From contig NZ_NCSM01000025.1 of the NCBI RefSeq assembly GCF_002224125.1, positions 1 through 25,346 of the forward strand: a stretch of DNA of 25,346 nucleotides, in the 5' to 3' direction. This stretch comes from Streptomyces sp. NBS 14/10. GTDB taxonomy: Bacteria; Actinomycetota; Actinomycetes; Streptomycetales; Streptomycetaceae. Of the stretch, positions 1 through 11,800 are shown piece after piece (position 1 is the stretch's first letter; the number at the start of each line of letters is the position of its first letter). Both the position numbers and the translations under genes were made by a program. The notes beneath the pieces are model-generated. The model ran no database searches and was not told the DNA's origin. It worked only from the letters and a program-made list of their open reading frames with translations.

Positions 1-2529
1 CAGGAAACGGCCGAGTCCGCCCTCGTCCCGGCGCAGCGTACCGGCGACCACAGCCGCCACATCGACGTCGTCGATGGTCTCCTGGACCCCGACCGTCAGC
101 ACGGCATGCGCGCTGATCTCGATGAACGCGCGGTGGCGCTGTGCCAGCAGCTCCCGTACGGCGGGCTCGAAGCCGACCGTCTGCCGCAGATTGCGGTACC
201 AGTAGTCCGCGCCCAGCTCACCACCCTCAAGCCACTCACCGGTCACCGTGGACAGGAATGGCACCTCCGCGGTGCGCGGAGCGACCGGCGCGAGCTCCGC
301 CAGCAACTCCTCGTGAATCCCCTCGACGTGCGCGGAGTGCGAGGCGTAGTCCACCGCGATACGGCGGACACGCACCTCCTCACCGGTCAACTCCTCGACC
401 AGCTCATCCAGCGCCTCCCGGTCACCCGACACGACCACCGACCGAGGCCCATTGACCGCCGCGACCGACACCCGGCCGTCCCACCGCTCCAGCCGCGCCT
501 CAACCTCGGCGACCGGCAGCGCCACCGACGCCATGCCACCAGCACCCGCGAGCCGACGCGCGATCGCCTGGCTACGCAAGGCCACCACCCGCGCGCCGTC
601 CTCCAACGACAGCGCACCCGCCACACACGCCGCGGCGATCTCACCCTGCGAGTGACCCACCACCGCGTCCGGCTCCACACCATGCGCACGCCACATGGCG
701 GCGAGCGAGACCATCACCGCCCACGACACCGGCTGCACCACATCCACTCGCTCCAGCGACGGCGCGCCTTCGACCTGCCGTACGACGTCCATCAACGACC
801 AGTCGATGAACGGCGCCAGAGCCGCCGCACACTCCCCCAACCGTTCCGCGAACACCGGAGACTCATCCAGCAGCCGGGCACCCATACCCGCCCACTGCGA
901 ACCCTGCCCCGGGAAGACGAACACCGACTTCCCCTCGACATCGGCAACCCCACGCACCACACCCACCGCGGGATCGTCAGCACCCAGAGCACGCAGCCCG
1001 GACAGCAACTCCTCGCGGTCACCACCGACCACCACCGCCCGGTGCTCCAACACCGACCGCGTGGACACCAGCGAATAGCCCACATCCACGGGCTCCAGCT
1101 CAGAGTCGGCCTCCACCCGCGCCAGCAGACCGGCCGCCTGCCCACGCAGCGCCTCAGCCGTCCTCGCCGAGACCACCCACGGCAAGGCGGCAGGGGTCAC
1201 GGCGGGTTCGGGCCGCGTGTCGGCGGAAGGCGGCTCCTCGGGCAGCGGGGCCTGTTCGATGATGGTGTGGGCGTTGGTGCCGCTGAGGCCGAAGGACGAG
1301 ACCGCGGCCCGGCGCGGACGGCTGTGCTCCGGCCACTCCACGGACTCGGTGAGCAGCTGGATGTCCCCCATCGACCAGTCCACATGCGTGGACGGCGTGT
1401 CCACGTGCAGCGTCTTGGGCAGCACACCGTGCCGCATCGCCATCACCATCTTGATCACACCGGCCACACCGGCCGCCGCCTGGGTGTGCCCGATGTTGGA
1501 CTTGATCGACCCGAGCAGCAGTGGGTGTTCGCGGTCCTGTCCGTAGGTGGCGAGAAGTCCCTGTGCTTCGATGGGGTCGCCCAGCGTGGTGCCGGTGCCA
1601 TGCGCCTCCACCGCGTCCACATCCGCGGGAGCCAGACCCGCGTTCGCCAGCGCCTGACGGATCACCCGCTGCTGCGACGGACCATTCGGCGCCGTCAGGC
1701 CATTCGACGCACCATCCTGGTTCACCGCCGAACCCCGCACCACCGCAAGCACCTCATGCCCGTTGCGTACGGCGTCCGACAACCGCTCGAGCACCACCAG
1801 GCCGACACCCTCCGACCAGCCGGTCCCGTCGGCACCCTCCGCGAACGCCTTGCACCGGCCGTCGCCGGCGAGCCCGCCCTGAGCGCTGAAGTCGATGAAC
1901 GGCCCGGGGGTCGCCATGACGGTGACGCCGCCGGCCAGCGCGAGGGAGCACTCTCCCGACCGCAGGGCCTGCACTCCGAGGTGCATGGCCACCAGGGATG
2001 ATGAGCATGCCGTATCGACCGTGACCGCCGGACCCTCCAGGCCCAGCGTGTAGGAGACCCGGCCCGACATCACACTGCCGGCCGTCCCGGTGCCGAGGAA
2101 GGCACGCACGTCCTGCGGGAATTCCAGGCGCCCCGACGCGTAGTCGTGGTGCAGCGATCCGACGAAGACACCGGTCTGGCTACCGCGCAGTGCGGTAGGA
2201 GCGATTCCGGCTCGCTCGATGGCCTCCCAGGACACTTCCAGCAGCAGCCGCTGCTGCGGGTCCATCGCCAGCGCCTCGCGCGGCGAGATGCCGAAGAACC
2301 CGGGGTCGAACTCCCCCGCCTCGTGCAGGAACCCTCCCGCTCGTACATAGCTGGTGCCCCGGCGAGCACGGTTCGGGTCGTACAGCGAATCCAGGTCCCA
2401 CCCACGAGACGTCGGAAACTCCGAGATGCCGTCGCCCTCGGCGAGCACCAGATTCCACAGATCCTCCGGCGAGAGGACCCCGCCCGGATAGCGGCAGGCC
2501 ATGGACACGATGACCACGGGGTCGTCGTC
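1..2529 (-). other. Module E, KS and AT (methylmalonyl type), cut by window edge
   Basis: The KS runs from 2529 to about 1249, with catalytic Cys in TACSSS at 2005-2007 and intact HGTGT and KSNIGH motifs. The AT begins near 937 ([15 protein letters not shown]). Its nucleophile Ser lies in GHSQGE at 649-651, and the specificity motif is YASH at 337-348. These are the classic methylmalonyl-CoA signatures, in contrast to GHSIGE and HAFH in the four other ATs here. The AT core ends close to position 1; the post-AT linker, any DH/ER/KR and the ACP lie outside. The predicted contribution is a methyl-branched extender unit whose beta-processing is unknown. Confidence 0.92.
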
Positions 2530-5500
2530 CGTACGGACCGCCCCGGCCACGGGGGCCGCGACGGCGCTGTCGGTTCCGACCAGTTCCGCCACCAGGAAGT
2601 CGGCCAGCACGGCCGGCGTCGGGTAGTCGAAGACGAGTGTCGACGGCAGGCGCAGCCCGGTGGCCGTGTTCAACCGGTTGCGCAGCTCGACCGCGGTCAG
2701 CGAGTCGAAGCCCAGCTCGCGGAACTCCCGCCGGATCTCCACCGCGTCCGGCGACGCGTATCCCAGGACGGACGCGACCTCGGCGCGCACCAGGTCCACC
2801 AGGATCTGGACCCGGTCGGCGCCCCGCAGCCCCGCCAGGCGCCGGGTGAGCTCGGCGGCGGCGCCGGAGGCGGGCAGCGCCGCGGCCGCCGTACGCCGTG
2901 TCGGCCGGACGAGCCCACGCAGCAGGCCCGGTATCTCGCCGAGCGACCGCAGGGCCGTGAGGTCGAGCGGTACGGGGACGACCATCGCGTCGTGCAGCGC
3001 GGTGGCGGCGTCGAAGAGGGCCATGCCCTGCTCGGCGCTGATGGCCGGGAGTCCGGCGTTGCTCATCCGGTGCAGGTCGGCCTCGTTCAAACCGCCGGTC
3101 ATCCCGCTGTCCTGGGCCCACGGCCCCCACACCAGCGACTGCGCGGCGCACCCCTCCGCCCGTCGACGCATCATCAGCGCATCCAGGAACGCATTGCCCG
3201 CCGCGTAATTCGCCTGCCCCGGTGCACCCATTGATCCGGCCACCGACGAGAACACCACAAACGCCGCCAGATCCAGCTCGCGTGTCAGCTCATGCAGATG
3301 CCACGCCGCGTCCACCTTCGGTCGCAGTACGGCGCTCAACCGCTCCGGCGTCAGCGCCCCCACCACACCGTCGTCCAGCACACCCGCCGCATGCACCACC
3401 GCCGTCAGCGGATGCTCCACCGGAACCGACGCCAGCACACCCGCCACCGCGTCCCGATCCGCCACATCACACGCCACCACCGACACCTCGGCACCCAGCT
3501 CCGCCAACGCCGCCCGCAGCTCCACCGCACCCGGAGCATCCAGCCCACGACGGCTCGTCAACAGCACATGCCGCGCCCCACGCACATCCACCACATGCCG
3601 CGCCAGCACACTGCCCAGACCACCCGTACCCCCGGTGATCAGCACGGTGCCCTCGGGGTCCCACTCACGCGGCATGGTCAGCACGATCTTGCCCGTGTGC
3701 TTGGCCTGACTCATGAACCGGAAGGCGTCCCGCGCCCGCCGCACATCCCACGCCCTCACCGGCAACGGACTCAACACACCCGCACCGAACAGTTCCATCA
3801 GCTCGACCAGCATCCGCTGTGTCCGGTCGAGCTCCACGTCCGCCAGGTCGAAGGGGAGGTAGTCGCCGTCCACCGTTTCCGGGTCGCGGATGTCGGTCTT
3901 GCCCATCTCCAGGAACCGGCCGCCCGAGCGCAGCAGCCGCGCGGACGCGTCGATGAACTCACCCGCCAGCGAGTTCAGCACCACATCCACGCCCCGCCCA
4001 CCGGTCACCTCGAGGAATCGCTCCTCGAAGTCCGTCGTACGCGAGGAAGCGATGTGGTCGTCCGGGATCCCCAGCGAGCGCAACGCATCCCACTTGCCCT
4101 CACTCGCGGTGGCGAACACCTCGGCGCCCAGATGCCGGGCCAGCTGGATGGCCGCCATCCCCACACCACCGGCACCCGCATGCACCAGCACCGACTCACC
4201 CGACGACAACCCCGCCAAATCCACCATCCCGTAATACGCCGTCAGGAACACCAGCGGCACCGCCGCGGCATCCTCAAACGACCACTCGTCGGGAACCTTC
4301 ACCAGCGCACGCTGGTCCACGGCGATGCGGGGGGTGAAGGAGCCGGCCACCAGGCCCATCACCCGGTCGCCGACGTGCAGCCCGGTCACCTCGGGGCCGG
4401 TCTCGACGACCACTCCGGCCGCCTCACCGCCCATGGGCGCGGCCTCTCCGGGATACATGCCCAGGGCGCTGAGCACATCGCGGAAGTTGAGGCCGGCGGC
4501 GCGTACGGACAGCCGGACCTCGCCGGCCGCCAGCGGCCTGGTGGCCTCCGGGGCGGTCTGCAGGGCGAGGTTGTCCAGCCGGTCCCGCTGCCCGCTGTCC
4601 AGCCGCCACGGCGCACCCGCCGGGGGCATCAGGTTGGTCCCCGTGACCATTCGGGCGAGCCGGCCGGTGCGTACGACGCCGTCGCGCACCACGACCTGGG
4701 GCTCGCCCGAGGCGAGTGCCGCGGGCAGCGCGGACATGGAGGTCTCCCGCTCGTCCACGTCGACGAGCAGGAACCTGCCCGGGTGTTCGGACTGTGCCGA
4801 GCGCACCAGCCCCCATGCCGCGGCCCCGCCCAGGTCGGTCACCATCGCACCGTCGTCGGCCGCGATGGCTCCCCGGGTGACGAAGAGCAGACGGGAGTCC
4901 GCGAACCGGTCGTCGGCCAGCCATTCCTGGATCAGGCCGAGCACCCGTGCCGTGACCTCGTGCACGGTGTCGGGGGTGGCGTCGGGGGTGACGATCGAAT
5001 CAGCGGGGTCGAGTGCCACGACGACCAGGTCGGGGCGGCCTTCCAGGGACGCCACGTCGGTGCTCAGCTCGGCCACGTCCAAGGCGGCGACCGCGTCCAT
5101 GGGGGAGGTCAGCGCGGGTGCCGGCACCCACTCCAGGCGGTACAGCGAGTCCTGTCGCGCCGTACCGGAGCCGGCCAGCTGATCGGCGGTCACCGGGCGC
5201 AGCGCCAGCGACTCGACCGAGATGACCGGCGCGCCGACCCCATCGGCGGCGGTCAGGGACACCGATTCGGCGCCGGACCTGGCCAACCGCACCCGCAGTA
5301 CGGAGGCCCCTCCTGAGTGCAGGGACACACCGTTCCACGAGAACGGCAGCAGTCCACGCCCCGGCTCCCCGAGATCCACGAACGAGACGGCGTGCAAGGC
5401 CGCGTCCAGCAGTGCGGGATGCACACCGAACGACTCCGCGTCCGCTGCCTGCTCCGGCAGCGCCACCTCCGCGAACACCTCGTCGCCGCGCTCCCAGGCC

Positions 5501-8500
5501 CCCCGGAGCCCCTGGAACAGCGGGCCGTAGCCGAACCCGCCCTCGGCGAACCGCTCGTAGAAGCCGTCGAGGTCCAGCGCGGCAGCTCCCTCGGGCGGCC
5601 ATACGGACGCGTCGAAGTCCGCGGTGCGCTCCTCCGTGCCCAGGACGCCGGAGGCGTGTTCCACCCACGGTTGCTCCACCGCGTCGGCGGGACGTGAGTA
5701 CAGGTGTATGTTCCGGTGGCCCGAGTCATCGGCCGGACCCACCCACAGCTGGACTGCGACCGCGTCCCGCTCGCCCAGCACCAGCGGCTCGGCCAGGGTG
5801 AATTCCTCGATCCGCGCGCAGCCGACCTGGTCCCCGGCGCGGATCGCCAGCTCCAGGAAACCGGTGCCCGGGAACAGCACCACACCGCCCACGGCGTGGT
5901 CGGCCAGCCACGGGTGTGACCGCAGCGACAGCCGGCCGGTGAACAGTACGCCGCCGGAGTCCGCCAGGCCGACGGCCGCGCCGAGCAGCGGGTGTTCGGC
6001 GGACATGAGTCCCAACCCGCCGGCGTCTCCGGTCCTCACCAGCGCGTTCGGCCAGTAGTGCTCATGCTGGAAGGCGTACGTGGGCAGGTCCACCCGCTGC
6101 GCCCCGGTCCCGGCGAAGAACGCCGTCCAGTCCAGTTCGACGCCGGCGATGTGCAGCCTGGCCAGCGCCTCGACCAGGGCTGCCTCGTCCTCACGGCCCT
6201 TGCGCAGGGACGGGATGACGACCGTGTCATCCGACTGGTCGGGCAGGCTGTCCTGCGCCATGGCGGAGAGCACACCGTCGGGTCCGACCTCCAGAAACGC
6301 GGTCACCCCCGCAGCGCTCAACGCGGCCACGCCGTCGGCGAACCGGACGGTCTCCCGTACATGCCGCACCCAGTAGTCCGGCGTGCACACCAGCTCGGCC
6401 GACGCCACCTCACCGGTCACATTCGAGACGAACGGAACCTGAGGCGCCGCGAACGACAGCCCCTCCACCACACGCCGGAACTCATCCAGCATCGGATCCA
6501 TCAACGGGGAGTGGAAGGCGTGGCTGACCGTCAGCCGCTTGGTCTTACGTCCCTCGGCCTGGAACCGGGCCGCGACCTCCAGTACGACCGTCTCATCGCC
6601 CGCGATCACCACCGAGCGCGGTCCGTTGACCGCCGCGACCGACACCCCATCCGTCAGATACGGAGCGACCTCGTCCTCGGTTGCCTGAAGCGACACCATC
6701 ACCCCGCCGGACGGCAACTCCTGCATCAGCCGGGCCCGCGCCGCCACCAACGTGCACGCGTCCGCCAGCGAGAACACCCCGGCCACATGCGCCGCCGCGA
6801 TCTCACCGATCGAATGACCCGCCAGATAGTCCGGCCGGACACCCCACGACTCCACCAGCCGGAACAACGCCACCTCAACGGCGAACAACGCGGGCTGCGT
6901 CCACCCCGTCTCGTCCAGCAACCCCGCCTCGACCGACCCGGGTTCGGCGAACATCACCTCCCGCAACGGCCGGTCCAGCTCCCGGTCCAGATGCGCACAC
7001 ACTTCATCCAGAGCCTCCGCGAACACCGGGAACCGCCCGTACAACTCCCGGCCCATCCCCGCCCGCTGACTGCCCTGCCCCGAGAAGAACACCCCGAGCC
7101 CACCGCCCGACCGCACTGCCCCGCTGAGCAGTCCCGGCGCGGAGGTGCCGTGCGCGAGCGCGCGCAGACCCTCGACGGCACCGGCACGGTCGGTGGCCAG
7201 CACCACGCCCCGACGCTCGAACGCCGATCGTGTGGTCGCCAACGAGAACACCACATCGACAAGGCGGGCGTCCTGGTCCTCGCCCAGACGCTCGGCGATA
7301 CGCGCCGCCTGTGCGCGCAGCGCGCCCACCGTCTTTCCGGACACCACCACCGGCAGCACGCCGGGGGCCGCGGTCGGCGTCGCCGTATCGTCCCCGGCCT
7401 CCTCCGCCGGGGCCTGCTCGATGATGGTGTGGGCGTTCGTACCGCTGATACCGAACGACGACACCGCGGCCCGGCGCGGACGCCCGGTCTCCGGCCACTC
7501 GGTCCGCTCGGCCAGCAGCTTCGCCGCACCCGCCGACCAGTCCACATGCGAGGTCGGCTCGTCGAGGTGCAGGGTGGCGGGCAGCGTGCCATATCGCAGC
7601 GCCATGACCATCTTGATCACCCCGGCGACACCGGAGGCGGCCTGGGTGTGGCCGATGTTCGACTTGATCGAGCCCAGCAGGACGGGGTGTTGCTCGTCCC
7701 GGCCCTGACCGTACGTCGCGAGCAGCGCCTGTGCTTCGATGGGATCGCCCAGCGTGGTACCGGTGCCGTGCGCCTCGACGACGTCGATGTCCGTGGCGGA
7801 CAGCCCGGCGCCGGCCAGGGCCTGCTTGATGACGCGCTGCTGGGCCGGGCCGTTCGGCGCCGTGAGCCCGTTCGAGGCACCGTCCTGGTTCACCGCCGAA
7901 CCCCGCAACACGGCCAGCACCTCATGGCCATTGCGCTGGGCGTCCGACAGCCGTTCCAGCATCAGCATGCCGACGCCCTCGGACCAGCCCACCCCGTCAG
8001 CACTCTCGGAGAAGGACTTGCACCGGCCATCGGCCGCCAGGCCGCCCTGGGCGCTGAAGTCCACGAAGGGGCCGGGCGTGGCCATGACCGTCACACCACC
8101 GGCCAGCGCCAGGGTGCATTCGCCACCGCGCAGCGCCTGAGCCGCCAGATGCAGCGCCACCAGCGACGACGAGCATGCGGTGTCCAGCGTCACCGTGGGG
8201 CCTTCGAGCCCCAGGGTGTAGGAGATCCGGCCCGACATCACGCTGCCCGCGGTGCCGGTGCCCAGGAAGGCCATCGTCTCCTGGGGGAACTCCGCGCCGG
8301 AGCCGTAGTCGTGGTACATCACTCCGGCGAAGACACCGGTCCGGCTGCCCTGGAGCGTGAGCGGGTCGATCCCGGCCCGCTCGATCGCCTCCCACGAGGT
8401 CTCCAGCAGCAGCCGCTGCTGCGGATCCATGGCCAGCGCCTCACGCGGCGAAATCCCGAAGAACCCCGGGTCGAACTCGCCAGCCGAGTGCAGGAAGCCA

Positions 8501-8790
8501 CCCTCACGCACATAGCTCGTGTTCCCGCGGGGGTCCCGGTCGGGGGCGTACAGCGTGTCCAGGTCCCAGCCGCGGGAGGTGGGGAATCCGGAGATGCCGT
8601 CGCCTTCGCCGATGACGAGTCTCCACAGGTCCTCGGGCGATGCCACCCCGCCCGGGTAGCGGCAGGCCATCGATACGATCGCGATGGGTTCCTGCTTGCC
8701 CGCCTCGACCTCCTGGAGCCGCTGACGGGTCTGGTGCAGATCGGCGGTGACCCACTTGAGGTAGTCGACGAGCTTCCGGTCGTCAGGCAT
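1..8790 (-). CDS. Modular type I polyketide synthase, module D and start of module E; 3' end outside window
   Basis: This PKS subunit should accept the chain from the upstream gene product. The start ATG at 8790-8788 is supported by a GGAGG ten bases upstream and by the immediate docking-domain sequence ([18 protein letters not shown]). All 2,930 codons to position 1 are open, and no stop is reached. Order: N-terminal docking helix, KS-AT-DH-ER-KR-ACP (module D), then KS and most of an AT (module E). AT-D is malonyl type (GHSIGE, HAFH); AT-E is methylmalonyl type (GHSQGE, YASH). Module D has the full set of reductive motifs and should form a saturated beta-carbon. The last visible residues ([15 protein letters not shown]) are the end of the AT core, so any reductive domains of module E lie outside. 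It is almost certainly cotranscribed with the upstream gene. The class is certain; the specific product is not known. Confidence 0.97.
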   Translation of the reverse strand, partial: MPDDRKLVDYLKWVTADLHQTRQRLQEVEAGKQEPIAIVSMACRYPGGVASPEDLWRLVIGEGDGISGFPTSRGWDLDTLYAPDRDPRGNTSYVREGGFLHSAGEFDPGFFGISPREALAMDPQQRLLLETSWEAIERAGIDPLTLQGSRTGVFAGVMYHDYGSGAEFPQETMAFLGTGTAGSVMSGRISYTLGLEGPTVTLDTACSSSLVALHLAAQALRGGECTLALAGGVTVMATPGPFVDFSAQGGLAADGRCKSFSESADGVGWSEGVGMLMLERLSDAQRNGHEVLAVLRGSAVNQDGASNGLTAPNGPAQQRVIKQALAGAGLSATDIDVVEAHGTGTTLGDPIEAQALLATYGQGRDEQHPVLLGSIKSNIGHTQAASGVAGVIKMVMALRYGTLPATLHLDEPTSHVDWSAGAAKLLAERTEWPETGRPRRAAVSSFGISGTNAHTIIEQAPAEEAGDDTATPTAAPGVLPVVVSGKTVGALRAQAARIAERLGEDQDARLVDVVFSLATTRSAFERRGVVLATDRAGAVEGLRALAHGTSAPGLLSGAVRSGGGLGVFFSGQGSQRAGMGRELYGRFPVFAEALDEVCAHLDRELDRPLREVMFAEPGSVEAGLLDETGWTQPALFAVEVALFRLVESWGVRPDYLAGHSIGEIAAAHVAGVFSLADACTLVAARARLMQELPSGGVMVSLQATEDEVAPYLTDGVSVAAVNGPRSVVIAGDETVVLEVAARFQAEGRKTKRLTVSHAFHSPLMDPMLDEFRRVVEGLSFAAPQVPFVSNVTGEVASAELVCTPDYWVRHVRETVRFADGVAALSAAGVTAFLEVGPDGVLSAMAQDSLPDQSDDTVVIPSLRKGREDEAALVEALARLHIAGVELDWTAFFAGTGAQRVDLPTYAFQHEHYWPNALVRTGDAGGLGLMSAEHPLLGAAVGLADSGGVLFTGRLSLRSHPWLADHAVGGVVLFPGTGFLELAIRAGDQVGCARIEEFTLAEPLVLGERDAVAVQLWVGPADDSGHRNIHLYSRPADAVEQPWVEHASGVLGTEERTADFDASVWPPEGAAALDLDGFYERFAEGGFGYGPLFQGLRGAWERGDEVFAEVALPEQAADAESFGVHPALLDAALHAVSFVDLGEPGRGLLPFSWNGVSLHSGGASVLRVRLARSGAESVSLTAADGVGAPVISVESLALRPVTADQLAGSGTARQDSLYRLEWVPAPALTSPMDAVAALDVAELSTDVASLEGRPDLVVVALDPADSIVTPDATPDTVHEVTARVLGLIQEWLADDRFADSRLLFVTRGAIAADDGAMVTDLGGAAAWGLVRSAQSEHPGRFLLVDVDERETSMSALPAALASGEPQVVVRDGVVRTGRLARMVTGTNLMPPAGAPWRLDSGQRDRLDNLALQTAPEATRPLAAGEVRLSVRAAGLNFRDVLSALGMYPGEAAPMGGEAAGVVVETGPEVTGLHVGDRVMGLVAGSFTPRIAVDQRALVKVPDEWSFEDAAAVPLVFLTAYYGMVDLAGLSSGESVLVHAGAGGVGMAAIQLARHLGAEVFATASEGKWDALRSLGIPDDHIASSRTTDFEERFLEVTGGRGVDVVLNSLAGEFIDASARLLRSGGRFLEMGKTDIRDPETVDGDYLPFDLADVELDRTQRMLVELMELFGAGVLSPLPVRAWDVRRARDAFRFMSQAKHTGKIVLTMPREWDPEGTVLITGGTGGLGSVLARHVVDVRGARHVLLTSRRGLDAPGAVELRAALAELGAEVSVVACDVADRDAVAGVLASVPVEHPLTAVVHAAGVLDDGVVGALTPERLSAVLRPKVDAAWHLHELTRELDLAAFVVFSSVAGSMGAPGQANYAAGNAFLDALMMRRRAEGCAAQSLVWGPWAQDSGMTGGLNEADLHRMSNAGLPAISAEQGMALFDAATALHDAMVVPVPLDLTALRSLGEIPGLLRGLVRPTRRTAAAALPASGAAAELTRRLAGLRGADRVQILVDLVRAEVASVLGYASPDAVEIRREFRELGFDSLTAVELRNRLNTATGLRLPSTLVFDYPTPAVLADFLVAELVGTDSAVAAPVAGAVRTDDDPVVIVSMACRYPGGVLSPEDLWNLVLAEGDGISEFPTSRGWDLDSLYDPNRARRGTSYVRAGGFLHEAGEFDPGFFGISPREALAMDPQQRLLLEVSWEAIERAGIAPTALRGSQTGVFVGSLHHDYASGRLEFPQDVRAFLGTGTAGSVMSGRVSYTLGLEGPAVTVDTACSSSLVAMHLGVQALRSGECSLALAGGVTVMATPGPFIDFSAQGGLAGDGRCKAFAEGADGTGWSEGVGLVVLERLSDAVRNGHEVLAVVRGSAVNQDGASNGLTAPNGPSQQRVIRQALANAGLAPADVDAVEAHGTGTTLGDPIEAQGLLATYGQDREHPLLLGSIKSNIGHTQAAAGVAGVIKMVMAMRHGVLPKTLHVDTPSTHVDWSMGDIQLLTESVEWPEHSRPRRAAVSSFGLSGTNAHTIIEQAPLPEEPPSADTRPEPAVTPAALPWVVSARTAEALRGQAAGLLARVEADSELEPVDVGYSLVSTRSVLEHRAVVVGGDREELLSGLRALGADDPAVGVVRGVADVEGKSVFVFPGQGSQWAGMGARLLDESPVFAERLGECAAALAPFIDWSLMDVVRQVEGAPSLERVDVVQPVSWAVMVSLAAMWRAHGVEPDAVVGHSQGEIAAACVAGALSLEDGARVVALRSQAIARRLAGAGGMASVALPVAEVEARLERWDGRVSVAAVNGPRSVVVSGDREALDELVEELTGEEVRVRRIAVDYASHSAHVEGIHEELLAELAPVAPRTAEVPFLSTVTGEWLEGGELGADYWYRNLRQTVGFEPAVRELLAQRHRAFIEISAHAVLTVGVQETIDDVDVAAVVAGTLRRDEGGLGRFL
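3284..4312 (-). repeat. ER-KR tract of module D nearly identical to module C
   Basis: This is the partner copy of 9792-10820. The ER of module A does not take part in this near-identity and is a distinct lineage. Confidence 0.78.
6653..7085 (-). repeat. AT-D tract nearly identical to AT-C
   Basis: This is the partner copy of 13155-13587. Just outside the tract, the start of AT-D (LGVFFSGQG) resembles AT-A (LGVLFSGQG) more than AT-C (VAFLFSGQG), which suggests a mosaic origin. Confidence 0.78.
7861..8529 (-). repeat. KS-D tract nearly identical to KS-C
   Basis: This is the partner copy of 14387-15055. Differences are scattered single bases, mostly in third codon positions, with a few replacements such as EFPQETMAF in place of EFPEEVMSF just outside the most conserved runs. 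Confidence 0.8.
8693..8790 (-). other. N-terminal docking domain of the downstream PKS subunit
   Basis: Residues 1 to about 33 (starting [18 protein letters not shown] and continuing to about [12 protein letters not shown]) form a charged amphipathic helix directly before the KS. This is the usual class 1 N-terminal docking coiled coil (KLxDYLKxVTADLxxxRxRLxExE in many actinobacterial PKSs). It supports the chosen start codon and the direct transfer of the chain from module C to module D. Confidence 0.9.
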
Positions 8791-8833
8791 GGGAAGTGAT
8801 CCTCCGTGTTTGGCTGAAAGCTGGGCGCCGGGG
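8791..8833 (-). promoter_or_regulatory. 43-base intergenic gap with Shine-Dalgarno site
   Basis: The gap between the TGA at 8836-8834 and the ATG at 8790-8788 contains GGAGG (complement of 8801-8805) ten bases before the start codon. I see no inverted repeat long enough for a terminator and no room for a convincing promoter, so the two genes are very probably on one transcript. Confidence 0.8.
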
Positions 8834-11800
8834 TCACCGGTCGTTCATTCGGCCCAGTTCGTTGTCGATGAAGTCGAGAATCTCGTCGGCACTGGCCGAT
8901 TCGAGCCGGTCGGTGGCGCCGGGACCGTCGCTCTCCGCCTCGGCCTTGGTCACCTTCGTGAGCAGCTGCCGGAGCCGGATGGCGACACCGGTCCGGGTGA
9001 TCTCGTCGGAGAAGCCATCCGACAGCGCGGCGTCCAGCCGGTCCAGATCCGCCATCCAGGACGGTGTCGGATCGGGGGCGTCCGCGGGAACGAGTTCATT
9101 CACCAGATATCCGGCCAGCACCGCCGGTGTCGGGTAGTCGAAGATGAGCGTGGACAGCAGGCGCAGCCCGGTGCCGGAGCTCAGCCGGTTGCGCAGCTCG
9201 ACCGCGGTCAGCGAGTCGAATCCCAGATCGCTGAACCGGTGTGCCGGGTCGATCTTTTCGGCCGACGCATACCCCAGGACCATGGCCGACTGCTCCTGCA
9301 CCAGACGGACCATGTGCTCGGCGCGCTCGTCGGCCCGCAGGTTCAGCAGCCGGTCCCGCAGTGACTCGGACGTCTCCACGACGGTGGACCGCGCCACCGG
9401 ACGGGGCCCGGCGCCGAGCAGGCCGCGGAGCACCGGGGCCGGTGCGCCCTGGGCGCGGAGTGCGGCGAGGTTGAGTTGGGCCGTGAGCACCACGGGGTGT
9501 CGCAGGGTGGTCGCCGCGTCGAACAGGGCCATGCCCTGCTCGGTGCTGATGGGCGGCATTCCGGCGGCGCTCATCCGCTGGATGTCGGTCTCGGTGAGCC
9601 CGCGGGTCATGCCGCTGTCCTGCGCCCACGGCCCCCACACCAGCGACTGCCCCGCGACACCCTCGGCCCGGCGGCGCATCATCAACGCGTCCAGGAACGA
9701 GTTGGCCGCGGCATAGTTCGCCTGCCCGGGGGCACCCATCGAGCCCGCCACGGACGAGAACACGACGAAGGCGGCGAGGTCCAGGTCGCGGGTCAGCTCA
9801 TGCAGATGCCACGCCGCGTCCACCTTCGGCCGCAGTACCGCGCTGACCCGCTCCGGCGTCAGCAGACCCACCACGCCGTCGTCCAGCACACCGGCCGTAT
9901 GCACCACCGCCGTCAGCGGATGGTCCACCGGAATCCCGGCCAGCAACCCGGCCACCGCATCCCGGTCGGACGCATCACACGCCACCACCGACACCTCGGC
10001 ACCATGCGCGATCAACTCCGCCTGCAACTCCACCGCGCCCGGAGCATCCAGCCCACGCCGGCTCGTCAGCAACAGACGCCGCACACCGTGCTCGGCCACC
10101 ACATGCCGCGCCAACTCACTGCCCAGACCGCCTGTGCCTCCGGTGATCAGCACGGTGCCCTCGGGGTTCCAGCGAGGCGGCATGGTGAGCACGATCTTGC
10201 CCGTGTGCCTGGCCTGGCTCATGAACCGGAAGGCGTCGCGCGCCTGCCGCATATCCCAGGTCGTCACCGGCAACGGATGCAACACACCCGCGCCGAACAG
10301 CTCCATCAGCTCGACCAGCATGCTCTGTGTCCGGTCCAGACCGGCGTCCGCCAGGTCGAAGGGCAGGTAATCGCCCTCTACCGCTTCCGCCTCGCGGATG
10401 TCGGTCTTGCCCATCTCCAGGAACCGCCCACCCGACCGCAGCAGCCGCACCGACGCGTCGACGAACTCACCCGCGAGCGAGTTCAGCACCACATCCACAC
10501 CCCGCCCACCGGTCACCTCGAGGAACCGCTCCTCGAAGTCCGTCGTACGCGAGGAAGCGATGTGGTCGTCCGGGATCCCCAGCGACCGCAACGTGTCCCA
10601 CTTGCCCTCACTCGCGGTCGCGAACACCTCGGCGCCCAGATGCCGCGCCAGCTGGATGGCCGCCATCCCCACACCACCGGCACCCGCATGCACCAGCACC
10701 GACTCACCCGACGACAACCCCGCCAAATCCACCAACCCGTAGTACGCGGTGAGGAACACCAGCGGCACCGCCGCGGCATCCTCAAACGACCACCCATCAG
10801 GGACCTTCACCAGCGCACGCCGATCGGCCACGGCGACCGGGCCGAACGCGCCCTGCACCATTCCGAGCACCCGGTCACCGACCCCAAAAGCGGTGATCTC
10901 GGAGCCGGTTTCGAGGACCACACCGGCGGCCTCGCAACCCATCCATCCGGCGTCTCCGGGGTACATGCCCAGCGCGTTGAGCACATCGCGGAAGTTCATC
11001 CCCGCCGCCCGTACCGCGAGCCGGACCTCATCGGCCCGCAGCGGTTCGGTGGCTTCCGGGAACTCCACCAGCGAGAGGTTGTCCAGCCTGTCCTTCTGCC
11101 TGCTGTCCAGGCGCCATGCCGCGTCTGCCGGGGGCACCAGGTCCGTCGCGGTGGACATCCGGGCCAGTCGGCCGACGCGTACGGCTCCGTCACGCACCAC
11201 GACCTGCGGCTCGCCGGAGGCGAGGGCCACCGGCAGCGCGGACCTGGATGCCTCCCGCTCATCCACATCGACGAGCAGGAACCTGTCCGGGTGCTCGGCC
11301 TGGGCCGAGCGCACCAGTCCCCATACCGCCGCTCCGGCCAGATCCCTCACCGGTGTGCCCTCGTCGACCGCGATGGCTCCTCGGGTGACGAACGCCAGGC
11401 GGGAGTGCGCGAACCGGTCGTCGGCCGCCCATTCCTGGATCAGGCCGAGCACCCGCGCGGTCTCCTTGTGCACAGACGTGACCACATCGTGGGCTCCGGC
11501 TGACCCGGCCGCGACCGTCACCACCTCCGGCACTGTCTCCAGCGCCGCCAGGTCCGCGGCCTCGTCGGCGGTCAGCCCCACCGTGTTCAGCCCGGTGCCG
11601 GCCACCGGGTCGGCCGGGGCGGGCACCCACTCCAGCCGGAACAGCTCGTCCCGCTCGCCGCGATGTGCTCCGGCCTGCTGCTCGGCGGAGTGTGGCCGCA
11701 AGGTCAGCGATTCCGCCGACAGGACCACCGCGCCCGCCATGTCGACCGCCGTCAGCGACACCGACTCGGCCCCGGCCTTGGCGATCCGTACCCGGAGCAC

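Larger units (their letters stand above)
2580..8692 (-). other. Module D KS-AT-DH-ER-KR-ACP (fully reducing)
   Basis: The KS runs from 8692 to about 7407, with Cys at 8173-8175. The AT runs from about 7101 to 6190, with Ser at 6811-6813 and HAFH at 6511-6522, indicating malonyl-CoA. The DH runs from 5994 to about 5200, with His at 5896-5898 and Asp at 5404-5406. The ER is at about 4580-3672, with the nucleotide-binding motif at 4142-4182. The KR is at about 3670-3070, with LDD at 3370-3378 and Tyr at 3205-3207. The ACP Ser is at 2701-2703. All reductive domains look active, so a second consecutive saturated two-carbon unit is predicted. It is the first module of its polypeptide and takes the chain across the docking interface. 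Its KS, AT and ER-KR tracts are nearly identical in DNA to those of module C. Confidence 0.94.

Noticed and set aside
106..2001. Plus-strand open frame of 631 codons (also a similar one at 3292-5316)
   Set aside because: It lies opposite well-supported KS and AT coding sequence with intact catalytic motifs; it is an antisense shadow.
5992..8799. Plus-strand open frame of 935 codons
   Set aside because: It has the same low-complexity Arg/His/Gln composition, and its content parallels the 13013 antisense frame because the underlying modules are duplicates. There is no recognisable protein.
8791..8833. Terminator or separate promoter between the two PKS genes
   Set aside because: The gap is only 43 bases, has no clear inverted repeat, and much of it is taken up by the ribosome binding site.
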